A stretch of 10,065 nt of DNA from Physocladia obscura (GCA_027596945.1 JADGJH010001427.1:1-10065), one strand, 5' to 3'; counted from the stretch's first letter, positions 1 through 9,500 are shown. The notes: a model not told the origin generated them from the letters alone. Numbers and translations are program-made.

Positions 1-381
1 TTGCTGTTCTTATTTTTTCTGGTCGAGACTACAGGCGCAATTGATCACCCAACTGCCCCAGGATTAAATATCATTTGCAGATGCGAAATCGTTTCTGAAG
101 CAGAAATTGTAGACGCAATCCACCGCCCACTGGGAGCGCACTCGACCGATGCAGTGAAAAAACGTACACGAGCAGGAATGGGACAGTGCCAAGGAGCATT
201 TTGTGAACCTCGGGTTGTCAAATTGATTTCACGAGAACTAAGTATCCCAGAGAATCAAGTTCCTCTTCGTGGGGTCGGCAGCTCATTACTCCCACATAAG
301 CGAGTGACTGCGACTGATAAAGAGTTGCTGGAGAAACTTTCTCATGTTCATGTTGATGATGGACTAAAAAGTAAACTTTGA
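1..381 (+). CDS. 3' end of a GlpA-like FAD-dependent oxidoreductase: BFD-like [2Fe-2S] domain (partial)
   Basis: This is the C-terminal part of a protein whose start lies left of the window; it stops with TGA at 379-381. Four cysteines are arranged as C-x-C (codons at 76 and 82) and C-x4-C (codons at 187 and 202, in GMGQCQGAFC), with the stretch TRAGMGQCQG between them. This is the BFD-like [2Fe-2S] domain found at the C-terminus of anaerobic-type glycerol-3-phosphate dehydrogenases and related FAD oxidoreductases, where the cluster is thought to pass electrons from the flavin. The FAD-binding part is off-window. Bases 1-34 are T-rich and end in ACAG, so they may be an intron tail with the exon starting at 35; the frame is open either way. 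The family is mainly bacterial, so transfer into this eukaryote is possible. The domain call is firm; the exact substrate is inference. Confidence 0.85.
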   Translation: MLFLFFLVETTGAIDHPTAPGLNIICRCEIVSEAEIVDAIHRPLGAHSTDAVKKRTRAGMGQCQGAFCEPRVVKLISRELSIPENQVPLRGVGSSLLPHKRVTATDKELLEKLSHVHVDDGLKSKL

Positions 382-1148
382 GTCTTTTTTGTGTTTATTT
401 TTCCATCAGAAAATTTTTGTTGAATGATGATTAATGCCGGTATGATTAATGCCAGGTGATCATCTTTTGTGTTTACACATCTGCATCTCTGTCAAGCATC
501 ATTGGTGAATCAAACTACATGTTTGCAAAATGTTTTTCATTCTTGTTTTCGAATTGAACTTTTGTTATTCTTAGGTCGCTCAAAACAAATTTGACCAAAG
601 ATGTGGCTCCAGCTTCGTATTGCCTGCCTTTGTAAACCCCAAGTAATTTTTGAGTGCCCGCCATGTTCTATGTTCATCTGGTGTTGGATGGAATAGGAAG
701 TTGATTTATTTTAAAATATGTAACTCATGCATGATTGCTCATAATCAAACTTGTCAGATATGTTGTGTGTGTCTATTTTCATCTTGGATCACACGAAATT
801 TTGGCTATATGGGTATATCCGGGGTGGCGGAATTTAATTATTTATTTTTGCAAGCAGATGTGAAGCATCCAAGCAAAAAAAATATCAGGATAAAATAGGA
901 TAAAACCTCACCTGTATGAGATATTTAAATCACGTGAAAATATTGAGCTTGACTTGAAGACTTGCAATAAAGGCCAAGTATATTCGGCAATTTGCACAAT
1001 ATGCTGTAATATTCAATAGTTAAAATTAATGGATGGGATTCTTCCCATAATTTCTCATTTATTACTATTGTTGTCGGTTTCTAAAGTACTACTGTCACTT
1101 GATACATCACTCATTTCCTGTGATTTTTATTGAAGGTGGTGTTAAGAC
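382..1148. other. Noncoding spacer between the oxidoreductase and the aspartyl protease
   Basis: The 767 bp are AT-rich and contain no convincing exon. A plus-strand frame at 650-898 is open for 82 codons, but it starts with GTG and its product resembles nothing I recognise. A short tandem duplication of ATGATTAATGCC occurs near 425-454, and AGGATAAAA is repeated near 888-904. The right part should hold the protease promoter and 5' UTR, and possibly a short upstream exon with the missing signal peptide, which I could not place. Confidence 0.6.
931..936. promoter_or_regulatory. CACGTG E-box palindrome upstream of the protease gene
   Basis: CACGTG lies about 215 bp before the first usable protease ATG and directly after an AT-rich ATATTTAAAT stretch. 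CACGTG is the core site of bHLH factors such as fungal Cbf1/Pho4 and animal USF. A single six-base match is weak evidence, and its function here is inferred only from position. Confidence 0.25.
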
Positions 1149-3470
1149 ATGCGCAGTTTTGATTGCAATAGATTAATGGTGGTAGACCAGTATTTTTTAG
1201 CAGAGTTTACAAAGAATTTTCAATTTCGCAGATGGCTTTTCGGTTTGTGTTGGATGATTGGAGAACGGGATAAACAACAATCGGAGACTAATTTTGTGTA
1301 TAGGATACCACTTACGCGCACAAGTAATGTTGGTGTACGGCTGTATGCACCGGCTCCAATATCGGGTCGACGAGATGTGGCTGGGCAAGTAGCGGAAACA
1401 GAATATCCAACGGTGCAGACATCGGTAATAGTGTTTAATTCTGTGTAGTGTAGTATAGTATATTATAGTATAGTGCAGTGCAGTACAGTACGGGAATGGC
1501 TGGTGGCTGAGGACGGATTATCATTAACCTATCAAAAAATGTTTAGTATCGCGGGACCATTCTTGTTGGAACACCTGCAAAAAAGTTCAACGTGTGTTTC
1601 GACAGCGGTTCATACGATTTCTGGCTCTATGGCAATACATGCACTTCGGCAGCTTGCGAGGCGGCGGCAAACGTATATAGCCTCAATAATAGCACAACTG
1701 GTGTGGACCTGCATACGTCAGCGGCTGCAGGTATGTAGTGAAGTTTATGGAACGTGTAGTACTTATTACTATCGCTAATACTCGCTGGCACTGTATTCCA
1801 AAGTCTCGTATGTGGATGGGCTCACATATTCTGGACAGCGTGTGAACGACACTGTTTCGGCTGCGGGAATTGCGTTGCAAAACTTCGAATTCACACAGGT
1901 GACGAATCTCAGCATGGCGTCGACGGCTAGCAATAGTGCTTATGACGGCATTCTTGGCATGGGCTTCCACCCGCGGGACATGGACCCCGTTGTGCCGTCC
2001 TTTGCCGAACGTCTTGTCGAAAGCAACTTTCTCTCCGAGCAAATGTTCTCGTTCTTCATTTATGCAGACGAATTGGCTGGAGATTTGACAATTGGCGGCT
2101 ATAACAGCGAATTGTTCGAAAACACATCTGCTATTCCAATTTGGATCCCAATGCTCACCGATGATATCTTGTACTCCGGAAAGCTTGCTCTGCCACTGTT
2201 AGGCTCGTATATCAATGAGAAACCTACGGATCGATTCTCGAGCCACACTTCGCCTGTAACTAATAAATTGCAAGGAAATGCGGGTGCTGCCATCATTGAT
2301 ACGGGTACGAGCCAGGCAATTGTCAGCTATGCGTTTCTTGATGATCTTGCCGACGCGTTACAAGCACAGTGGGGTGGCCGGGGTCAGATCCAGAAAATAT
2401 ATTACTCGTTGATTGATAATAGTAGCTATACTTATACAGCAAGCTGCTCTCTGAAAAATGAAGGCGGTGGACCAACTGCTACTTTTGAATTTATCGGAGG
2501 AACTACAATATCAATATCGGCCCTAGAATATGTATCTGAGCCACAAGAAAGTGGTAATACAACGTTCTGCCAGCTCATGTTTCGCGCTGAGCCTGAAGGG
2601 TACTCGGACGGAACTTACCTAATTGGAAATACCGTTCTAAAACGTTACGCAACTATTTTTGATTTTGAACAAAAAAGGATAGGATTTGCGTTAGGTGCCG
2701 GTCGAAGCGACAATGTTTCGATTGGTTTCATGCCGAATTCTACAATGGTTTATGAGTCTCTGTCGTATGATTCTGTGAATATACCGCCAATTGACATTGC
2801 GATTACTGTTGTTGCATCGCTATTTGGACTCATATTTTTCTTGGTTGCCTGTTGGATTATCCGCAGACGCTATCAGAATATTCCAGGAAAAATCAGAAAG
2901 TCACGAAACAGTGCGAAAGCTTCTTTCTGGTTGTTTGGAATATTTCGCCAAAGCAAAGATGCTGACATGGACTTTCATCAGGTTGTTGTCCGGAAGGAAA
3001 TGCTTGAAGAAGAAAGGAACTCAGTCATTGGAATCGATGATGAAAGCATTTATGACAATGGTTTTGAAGAAGATGAGCAAATGTCTGCAACTGCAAGATC
3101 AAAAATGTCCATAGATGTTTCAAGTCTTTACGTTGAAATCGATTATAAGGAATCATCGTCAAAGCGAAATTCTATCAAACCGGCTTCGTCCAAAAACAAC
3201 AGCAAAACAGATTCTAGAAGAGAATCAGCATTCACAGATTCTTCTAACAGGCGGAATTCTATCAGAGAATCGGCGTTCTCTGATTCTTCCACCAGCAATA
3301 GGAATACTTCCAGCAATAATAGAAATGTTTCTAGCAGCAATAGAACCTTTTTCACGACATCAACATTTGTCAAACGAGACAGAGCGTCAACTTTCACTGA
3401 ATCTGCCAAAAGAGAATCATATGTGGATTCACCTTTAAAAAAGGAAAAGAAACTGGATGATTATGTTTAA
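1149..3470 (+). CDS. Membrane-anchored pepsin-family (A1) aspartyl protease, 3 exons
   Basis: Proposed CDS: join 1149-1424, 1547-1730 and 1804-3470, about 708 residues, with phases 0 and 1 matching at both junctions. The first lobe begins YRGTILVGTP, followed by FDSGSYDFW with catalytic Asp111 (codon 1601-1603). A flap-like SYVDG follows at about 155-159, with Tyr156. The second catalytic motif is AIIDTGTS with Asp319 (codon 2298-2300). The typical terminal pattern YLIGNTVLKRYATIFDF is present. Residues about 485-506 form one hydrophobic membrane span followed by RRR. The tail of about 200 residues is rich in Ser, Asn and Arg. This predicts a type I membrane protease with an extracytosolic catalytic part, resembling fungal and other eukaryotic anchored aspartyl proteases. 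The 5' end is uncertain: the first 92 residues hold no clear signal peptide, only a short WLFGLCWMIG stretch, so translation may start in an unseen upstream exon. A second Met lies at 1176. Confidence 0.88.
1425..1546 (+). other. Intron 1 of the aspartyl protease
   Basis: The donor GTAATA follows ACATCG, and the acceptor TTTAG is followed by the exon starting TAT CGC GGG (YRG). An in-frame stop lies immediately before that exon, so an intron is required. It is phase 0 and 122 bp, the longest intron modelled here. An ATTAAC branch-like site lies about 20 bp before the acceptor. It contains the pentamer repeat at 1443-1492. Confidence 0.75.
1443..1492 (+). repeat. Degenerate pentanucleotide tandem repeat (GTRYA)10
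   Basis: Ten consecutive 5-mers read GTGTA, GTGTA, GTATA, GTATA, TTATA, GTATA, GTGCA, GTGCA, GTACA, GTACG. They fit GT[AG][CT]A except for one changed base in each of two units. Units tend to occur as identical neighbours. The array lies inside protease intron 1, 18 bp after the donor, so it does not change the protein unless it affects splicing. Confidence 0.85.
1731..1803 (+). other. Intron 2 of the aspartyl protease
   Basis: CAG/GTATGT is a near-ideal donor and CCAAAG a plausible acceptor, with GCTAAT as a branch-like site upstream. The intron is phase 1 and 73 bp. Splicing joins TSAAA to VSYVDGLTYSG, restoring the pepsin flap region, whereas reading through meets a stop in the second intron codon. 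Confidence 0.85.
3219..3290 (+). repeat. Duplicated 27-bp segment in the protease tail, encoding RESAF(T/S)DSS
   Basis: Copies at 3219-3245 and 3264-3290 share most bases and encode RESAFTDSS and RESAFSDSS, set 15 codons apart. The differences are mostly silent or conservative, which suggests an older duplication kept under constraint. A looser third likeness (FTESAKRES) lies near 3393-3419. The repeat is in the predicted cytosolic tail. Confidence 0.8.
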
Positions 3471-3605
3471 ATGAATATTTTCTTATTGCATTTTTCCTGT
3501 GTTTATTCTGTCACTTGTTTTCTCCCTTCTATGCGAGTAAATTCAATAATATTTCTATGAGACATATGGCTTGTTTTTTTTGTTTTTTTCTTAGACAATC
3601 TATCA
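3471..3605 (+). promoter_or_regulatory. Short spacer with a T-rich tract: protease 3' end and FAM135-like gene promoter
   Basis: Only 135 bp separate the protease stop from the next start codon. The stretch has no canonical AATAAA but contains AT-rich AATAATATTT near 3545. A run of T broken by single G and C bases spans about 3571-3590, ends TTCTTAG, and lies about 15 bp before the proposed ATG. It may be a poly(dT) promoter element or a splice acceptor for an unseen leader. Its role is inferred from position. Confidence 0.4.
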
Positions 3606-6503
3606 ATGATAATCACTAAAAAAGTTGAAACACTTGTGCAATTCGGCCAATTTATAAACATTGAAGTGTTTCGACGCGGGTTTGCAAAAGTGAAAACAGA
3701 ATATAAAAATTACAATAACATTTAAAAACAGTTTTTATGCGTTGCAATGCCGGGTTTACCATGGATCAGAAAGCACAAGAATGCGCTATGACGCAATGCC
3801 AACTGTTATTACCAAAGCTAGTGAGTACAACAGTATTTTCAATAAAACTATTTAAAAAAAAAAGATGGTTTATCTCCAGAGCCGTCAATTGTAGTATACG
3901 AAAGCTGTCAAAGAGGGCATGTATGCACATGGCGATGCAGTGGGCAGGTTTTGAAATACAAACCGAATATTTTGTCTGGCAAGCATAATTACTGAAAAAA
4001 AAACCAAAAACACAGCAAATCGCCTTCAATTCAGAAGTATTTAGAATCGAAAGTCGCGGTGAAGTTGCAGATATTAATTCAGCGGTCAATTTTGCCCTCG
4101 AACTTCCCGCTGTCGCGAAAGAGGCTTTAAAATACGCAGTTTTTATTGAAGTTGATTTATATTTCTCAGATGCCGAGGCTGTAGGTGCCACATCTGAAAC
4201 GTATTCATTCTTTTTTCTGGCACCATTTTTTATTTTTTTTATTTTGTTAATTTCTCTTCAGAACATTGCGACAAACCACAAATCAACAATTCAAGACCCT
4301 CAAATTCCAGCAATCTCGAAGATTCAAACTTGCTAGCATATTTGATGAATCGCACCATTTAAGCCAACCTGTAATCCACGAACACACTGCCATTCAGTTT
4401 GATGGGATCTTTTGGGCCACATGTGACATGATTGTTTCTGTCACATCAACAGGATACATCTTTCGGCCTATTAAGACACAAAAAAGCGCATCCAGTCGGC
4501 AAAATTTCATTAATAGTGGTGGTTTATTGGATTGGTTCACTAGTGGAGCATTTGGTTTTGAAAACGCGTTGTTTGGAGACCTTGAATCAGTTATCGAAAA
4601 AATTTATATAAAAACAAGTTCTAACAGAGTAATTTAAACCCACAGGAATCTGCAACTCCAGAATTAATTGAGCAGCTGCTGGTATCTGGAGTTGACGCGC
4701 TCGAAAAACTGCAAATTTCAATTGCATTGGCACAGAGAAAAACTGCTACGATGCAAAAATTGGAATTACCACCACTATTTCCGACTGCTGCAACTCTTCC
4801 TCCTTCGAGAATTATTTCTTTGATATCAGCTTGCCTGCAAACATCCCTAACTCCAGTCTTTCCACCGCCATTGTCTCTACCATCAAAACCCATTTGTGAC
4901 GAGTCGCTGATAGATATCACGAAAGAATGCTCTAATATGATAAAAGATTTCACAATAGAATGTAAATCTGATGCTGATATTATTTTTGGATTTATGCGCG
5001 CTGCTGAACTTGTGTCTTCGAAATTGCAATGTATTTGGATGATGTTTTCAACTTCAGCGGCTATTGTAGATGAAGAAGATGTGAAAATCATGAGGTTTAT
5101 GAGTGTTTCACGAAAATTGAAATCAGATGCTTTGGCTGTTATCAATCGCCCCAAAAATGACTTTGTGTTTGATATTTTGGAGAGGTAAAAAAAACAAAAA
5201 ATTTATTTTTGTTATTACACTTTCGGATGCATTTATTATTATCAGAATTCGAGATATCCGTAAAACAATGGATTTAATTCCATTTTGTCAGCAAGATAAT
5301 GATCACTTACATTCGATAATAGTAGTTTCCGAAAATGAGAGAACTAATGTTTCTGAAAGCATCAATGGATTTCTTGAAGCCAAAAAAACTGCTTTTCTCA
5401 AACAGCTCTCATGCCCAAGCTCCACACAGTCGACAGATTCAATTCATTCATTCAACTCACTTCTGAAGAAACCTTTCATTCTTCATCCAGAAAAGCACTT
5501 GATTGTATTTGTCCATGGATTCATGGGTTCATCTTTTGACCTGAGGACGTACCGAAATCAAATCATGCACACATTCACGTGTCTTGGTATTAATATCTCT
5601 GAAAATGTCTACTTGTTATCAGAAGCTAATGAGGGCGATACTTTTAATGGTATTCAAGTTCTCGCAGATCGACTTGTCTCAGAAATAAAAATATTTATTC
5701 GCGAGCGTAAATTGATTATTGTAAGTATTAGACAAATTAATAATACACTTACACAAATGTATATATAAATAGGGTCGCTTGAGTTTTGTTTGTCATAGTC
5801 TTGGAGGTATTATTGCGCGTTGTGCAATTCAAAGTATTGCTATGGATGGGTTGCGTGAGAAATTTGACACTTTTATCACCTTATCTTCACCGCATTTATC
5901 CTTGTATTTTCAAAGTAATTCGTTGCTCGCTTCAGGTGTACAATTATTTTTGCTGCAATTTTTATCTTCTTTTTTTTATATATAAATTTTTACGATTAGC
6001 GATGAAGCTGTATCAGTTTGTTGGGGTCGCAAAAAGTATTGATCAACTAAATATGAGAGATAACCCGGATCCAAGAAAATGTTTACTGTACATAATGGCA
6101 CTAAAAGAAGATATTGGTTTAAACAAGTTTAAGCAGGTGAAATTCTATGGATCTCAACAAGGTTCTTGTATCTGTAAAAACTGTATATATATATATATAC
6201 AGGCATATTGACATTAACAATTTAGATGGATATGTTGCACTTAATTCAGCAATAGTAAATTCATCGGATCTTGAAAAAAGACTCGTGTCCAGTAATTCTT
6301 CACTCCCAGAAACTATTACAATGATTGAAGCATGCTTAGAAATCGCCAATAAGCTGAATAGTTGCAAGAATATTGCAAAGTATTCTGTTGATTTTGGAGA
6401 AGACCCAGATATTCTTGATGTACTAGGACGAAAGGCACATGTTGCAATGTTGACAGATACTGCATTTATCACTGTTTTAGTCACCATGAATAACTGCAAC
6501 TAA
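3606..6503 (+). CDS. FAM135-like protein: DUF3657 + DUF676 putative serine esterase/lipase, 10 exons
   Basis: Proposed CDS: join 3606-3679, 3732-3820, 3880-3920, 4016-4200, 4262-4589, 4646-5184, 5246-5720, 5773-5935, 6000-6161 and 6226-6503, with all phases matching, giving 777 residues. The N-terminus reads FINIEVFRRGFYALQCRV, matching the FAM135 start (NVDLFQRGFYQIR type), and FDGIFWATCDMIVSVT falls in DUF3657. The C-terminal alpha/beta-hydrolase has VFVHGFMGSS (about 506-515), the nucleophile elbow FVCHSLGG with Ser586, RDNPDPRKCLLY, GSQQDGYV with Asp686, and LGRKAHVAML with His757. That is a plausible Ser-Asp-His triad in the family's order. Residues about 240-500 are less conserved. No signal peptide or membrane span is evident. 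FAM135 proteins have little known biochemistry, so a lipase or esterase role is inferred from the fold. Least certain are the GTTATC donor at 4590, the GTTCTT donor at 6162 and the small exon 3. Confidence 0.88.
6184..6199 (+). repeat. (TA)8 microsatellite in the last FAM135-like intron
   Basis: Sixteen bases of alternating T and A lie within intron 6162-6225. They are followed by CAG at 6200-6202, a decoy acceptor. The real acceptor is probably TTTAG at 6225, after the branch-like CATTAAC, because it alone restores GSQQDGYV in phase. Confidence 0.85.
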
Positions 6504-6504
6504 A

Positions 6505-6515
6505 AATAAAATAAA
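6505..6515 (+). terminator. Two overlapping AATAAA poly(A) signals for the FAM135-like gene
   Basis: AATAAA occurs at 6505-6510 and again at 6510-6515, starting one base after the TAA stop at 6501-6503. This implies a 3' UTR of only a few tens of bases. A chance origin in AT-rich DNA is possible, but the placement fits a compact gene end. Confidence 0.55.
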
Positions 6516-6539
6516 TTTTTTAATCAAAAGTGATACAGA

Positions 6540-6545
6540 TTTATT
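6540..6545 (-). terminator. Minus-strand AATAAA poly(A) signal for the kinase/coiled-coil gene
   Basis: TTTATT on the plus strand reads AATAAA on the minus strand, about 50 bases after the minus-strand stop at 6594. Cleavage 10-30 bases further would fall within or close to the plus-strand gene's 3' end, so the two 3' UTRs probably touch or overlap. Confidence 0.5.
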
Positions 6546-6593
6546 TAAATGGATATCAATGAAGTAAAATTGGAAATTTCATGAGTAAATTGA

Positions 6594-9500
6594 TCAGGGT
6601 TCATAATTATTTTTCTGTTTTGTCATAATCAAAGTCTTAAGATACTGAGTTTCTTCCCTCAAGGCAGTTATTGTCTTTTCAAGTTTGAGCACATGGTCTT
6701 CTAACGTAATAGCACGACCACGACGTACTTGCTCGACCAACCGCGCAATTTGTGCTTTCATTGCATGAATGATATCGTTCAATTCTCGGATTTTCGCACT
6801 TGACATCCTTAATTCTTCATTCAAATTGCGCAAATTCAGCTGCAAATCATCTCGTTCGTTAGCAATATCCGTTACATTTTTTTGTAAATTGGAAATTTGG
6901 AGTTCCCGTGTTCTACCATAACGAATCAGATCACTGTGATTTTTGACCAAATCATTGTATAAAGTTTCGTGAGCTGCAAAATTGGATGAATTGGAATTGA
7001 TTGTCAATTCGAGTGCCGCAATTTTGCTTGATAGTTTCAATCGTTCTGATGCAAAGACTTGAGCGTCAATGCTTCGTTCACGTCTCTCTCCTTCGATCTG
7101 GGAATTCAAACCAGCTAAACGTTCTGTTAAGTGACTGTTTTGCTTAATTAAGGTATCATTGGCGCTATTAGCAGTTAAAGTCTGCTGTTCAGTGTTTGAA
7201 AGTTCAGCTTGCAGAATACGAAGTTTTTCTTGATATTTTTCCTCGAACGAATCCAAAAGCTCGTCACGTTCTGCCAACTGTGCAATCAACTCCTCGTTTT
7301 CAAGCGCGATTATTCTAAGCTCACGAACGGCATCTAGTTTTTCTTCATCGAGTTTTGCTCTTAAATCAAGAAGCGCTATTTCGTTCTCAGCATCCATTTC
7401 GGTGACTGTTAATCGTGCCAACTGGCGGGCTTCTTCGATTTCATTTTTTGCAGTGATTATTGCAGTTTCGTGTGCTTTCTTCATGGACTCTATACTATTT
7501 TCAAGCGCTGCAACAGTTTTATTTAGTAAATTATTTTCTTGTTCGAGTGTTCCTAATTTCTGTTTTCCTGTACGAATAGCTTCTCCGAGTTTCAATTCTA
7601 GCAAACGAATGGTTACAGCGTCATTCTGCCGTGCGTTTAAAAGATTTGCGTTCTCACGTTGTAATCTAGCAAGATTTTCATTTACTTCCTTACTGATTGA
7701 CGTCATTTCTGTTATAGCGTCATCGGAAATTTCATCGAATTCAGAAATACGAGTTTCTCCTTTTTTGAATTCTACAAAATTAACATCTGATTTCGTGAAT
7801 GCATTGGTATTCTCGATAGTGAAAGTTTCGAGTTCATTTTCAGAGTAGAATTTTTTCGGGGGTAAAATATCAGATTCGATTAGTTTCTCGGGTTTTATAA
7901 TGTCGTGTTCAGTAAAAACTCCAGAATCATGAATATTTGCAACGGATTTGTCTTTTTCAATTTCGTCGTTGATTTCGTGGTATCCAGCATTTTTTTTGTC
8001 TTCTTTTTCCAATGAATCCAATAGTCTTGGTGATCGCAAATAGTCCGTGATTTCATTGGCTGCAAACTTTGACGGATCAATTAATATTACTGACTCAGGA
8101 GAGGACTCAAAATTGAGCAGCGTCAGATTGAATTCATCAGCAAGTCTAGAACAGAGCAAATGCCCTTGTACTTTGAAATTTCCATCACCTATTATTTTAA
8201 CAAAAAAAGTTCTTAGCTTCGTAAAAACGTAATGTTCGACTATTTACCGATAGCAAATATTACGTTCATTTTCGAAATCGAACCCAAAACACCACCACGG
8301 ATTAAAGCCGTTCTTGAATCGGCGTAAACAGTTTCGATATCACGACTTGAATCGATAGTTATTACTCGCTGACCAAACCATTCAATTAAGGGTAAACTTT
8401 CAGTCTCAAAAACGAATCTTTTATGGACGGTTTCGATATAATCATAATCACACGCAGATGTTTTGGCGCGTTCTATCAAACGTGTCTCAATAACTGGATA
8501 AGGGCAAGCAAAATTGAGAATCGCAGATGCAGGGTGAATAATTCGTTCGAATTCTGTTGCTTGATCCAGAGTGCGTGGAAAGCCATCGATTAAAATCGCA
8601 CTGTTTCGAGGGGCATTGAAAATTGCAGTTTTCAGAATTGTGATTATGATGTCCTGAGACGAGGAAAAAACAGGTTGGCACTTTTTGCAAAAGTTGGTCA
8701 AGTTACAAACCAATGGCACAAGCTTCCCTTCCTTCATGATTGCAGCACACAACTCTCCAACTAAAGATCCTGATTTAACTTCTGCTCGTAATAAATCTCC
8801 TGCCCTCAAATGAGTCACACCAAACTCTGTTATTAACTTTGAGCATTGTGTTTTTTTACCAGAACCAGGAGCGCCAAACACGAAAATAATAGGTTTTCGA
8901 TCTGATGTTGCCATAATAGGAGTTCCTGATTCGACAAACCCTTCAGAAATAAGACTCGACTTCACACTCGCGTAAACTGCTTCAAATGGATCGAATTTGA
9001 AAACTTCAAGTACATTTTTCGCTTGTTCTGGAGTTGGCAGATGATGTGTTGCAAAAAAGTTTGATGCAGGGTATGAAAAAAGGACAAGAGCAGGGGGTTT
9101 TAATTTCTCTTCAAAATTGCTTGAAAATAATGAACTTCGACCGATATTTGCCTCTGTACAAAACATCAAGTGAGTGAGTGAGTGAGAGGGCGTCTGTTTT
9201 CTCACCGATCATAATTCCTGCTGATGGATAAGACACAGCAAAATTGGCTTCAATATTTTCTTCAACAGCTTGAAACAATTGGTCAGTCAATTCGGGATCA
9301 AAAGTTTGCACAATTTCGTCAACAAAACAATCAGATTCAATATCATCACTTTTTGCTTCACTTCCGTTACTCTCATCAGATAGATTTCCCGAATCATTTA
9401 TTTGCGTGTTATTTCCACTTGATTGTTCCAAAACTTTAATTTGTTCATTGATTCTACCAAAAGACAAAATATCAAGATTTAAATCCGCAGCCAATTTTTT

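Noticed and set aside
650..898. Open plus-strand frame of 82 codons in the spacer
   Set aside because: It starts with GTG, has no recognisable domain, matches the AT-rich spacer in composition and has no sign of splicing to a neighbour.
1473..1778. Plus-strand frame of 101 codons
   Set aside because: It overlaps protease exon 2 in a different frame. The exon frame carries the catalytic FDSGS motif, so this is a shadow.
1683..2042. Minus-strand frame of 119 codons
   Set aside because: It is antisense to the conserved pepsin lobe, with no domain of its own.
3143..3409. Minus-strand Leu-rich frame of 88 codons that looks membrane-like
   Set aside because: The leucine runs are the reverse reading of Asn/Ser-rich codons in the protease tail, a composition artefact.
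3766..4191. Minus-strand frame of 141 codons
   Set aside because: It lies opposite exons 2-4 of the FAM135-like gene, whose phases and conserved motifs explain the region.
4621..5154. Minus-strand frame of 177 codons
   Set aside because: It is antisense to FAM135-like exon 6. No start context, domain or splice partner supports it.
6184..6202. CAG after the TA repeat as the true acceptor
   Set aside because: It would insert residues between GSQQ and DGYV and break the phase. The acceptor at 6225 restores the conserved catalytic-Asp motif.
7402..7848. Plus-strand Ser/Phe-rich frame of 148 codons
   Set aside because: It is the reverse reading of coiled-coil codons of the minus-strand gene, where Glu/Lys/Leu repeats give Ser/Phe-rich shadows.
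9111..9205. In-frame continuation of kinase exon 3 (TGA-ending extension after AGIMIGE)
   Set aside because: It is read-through of the 52-bp intron. Splicing at 9205/9154 restores the module B sequence continuing to EANIGRSS.
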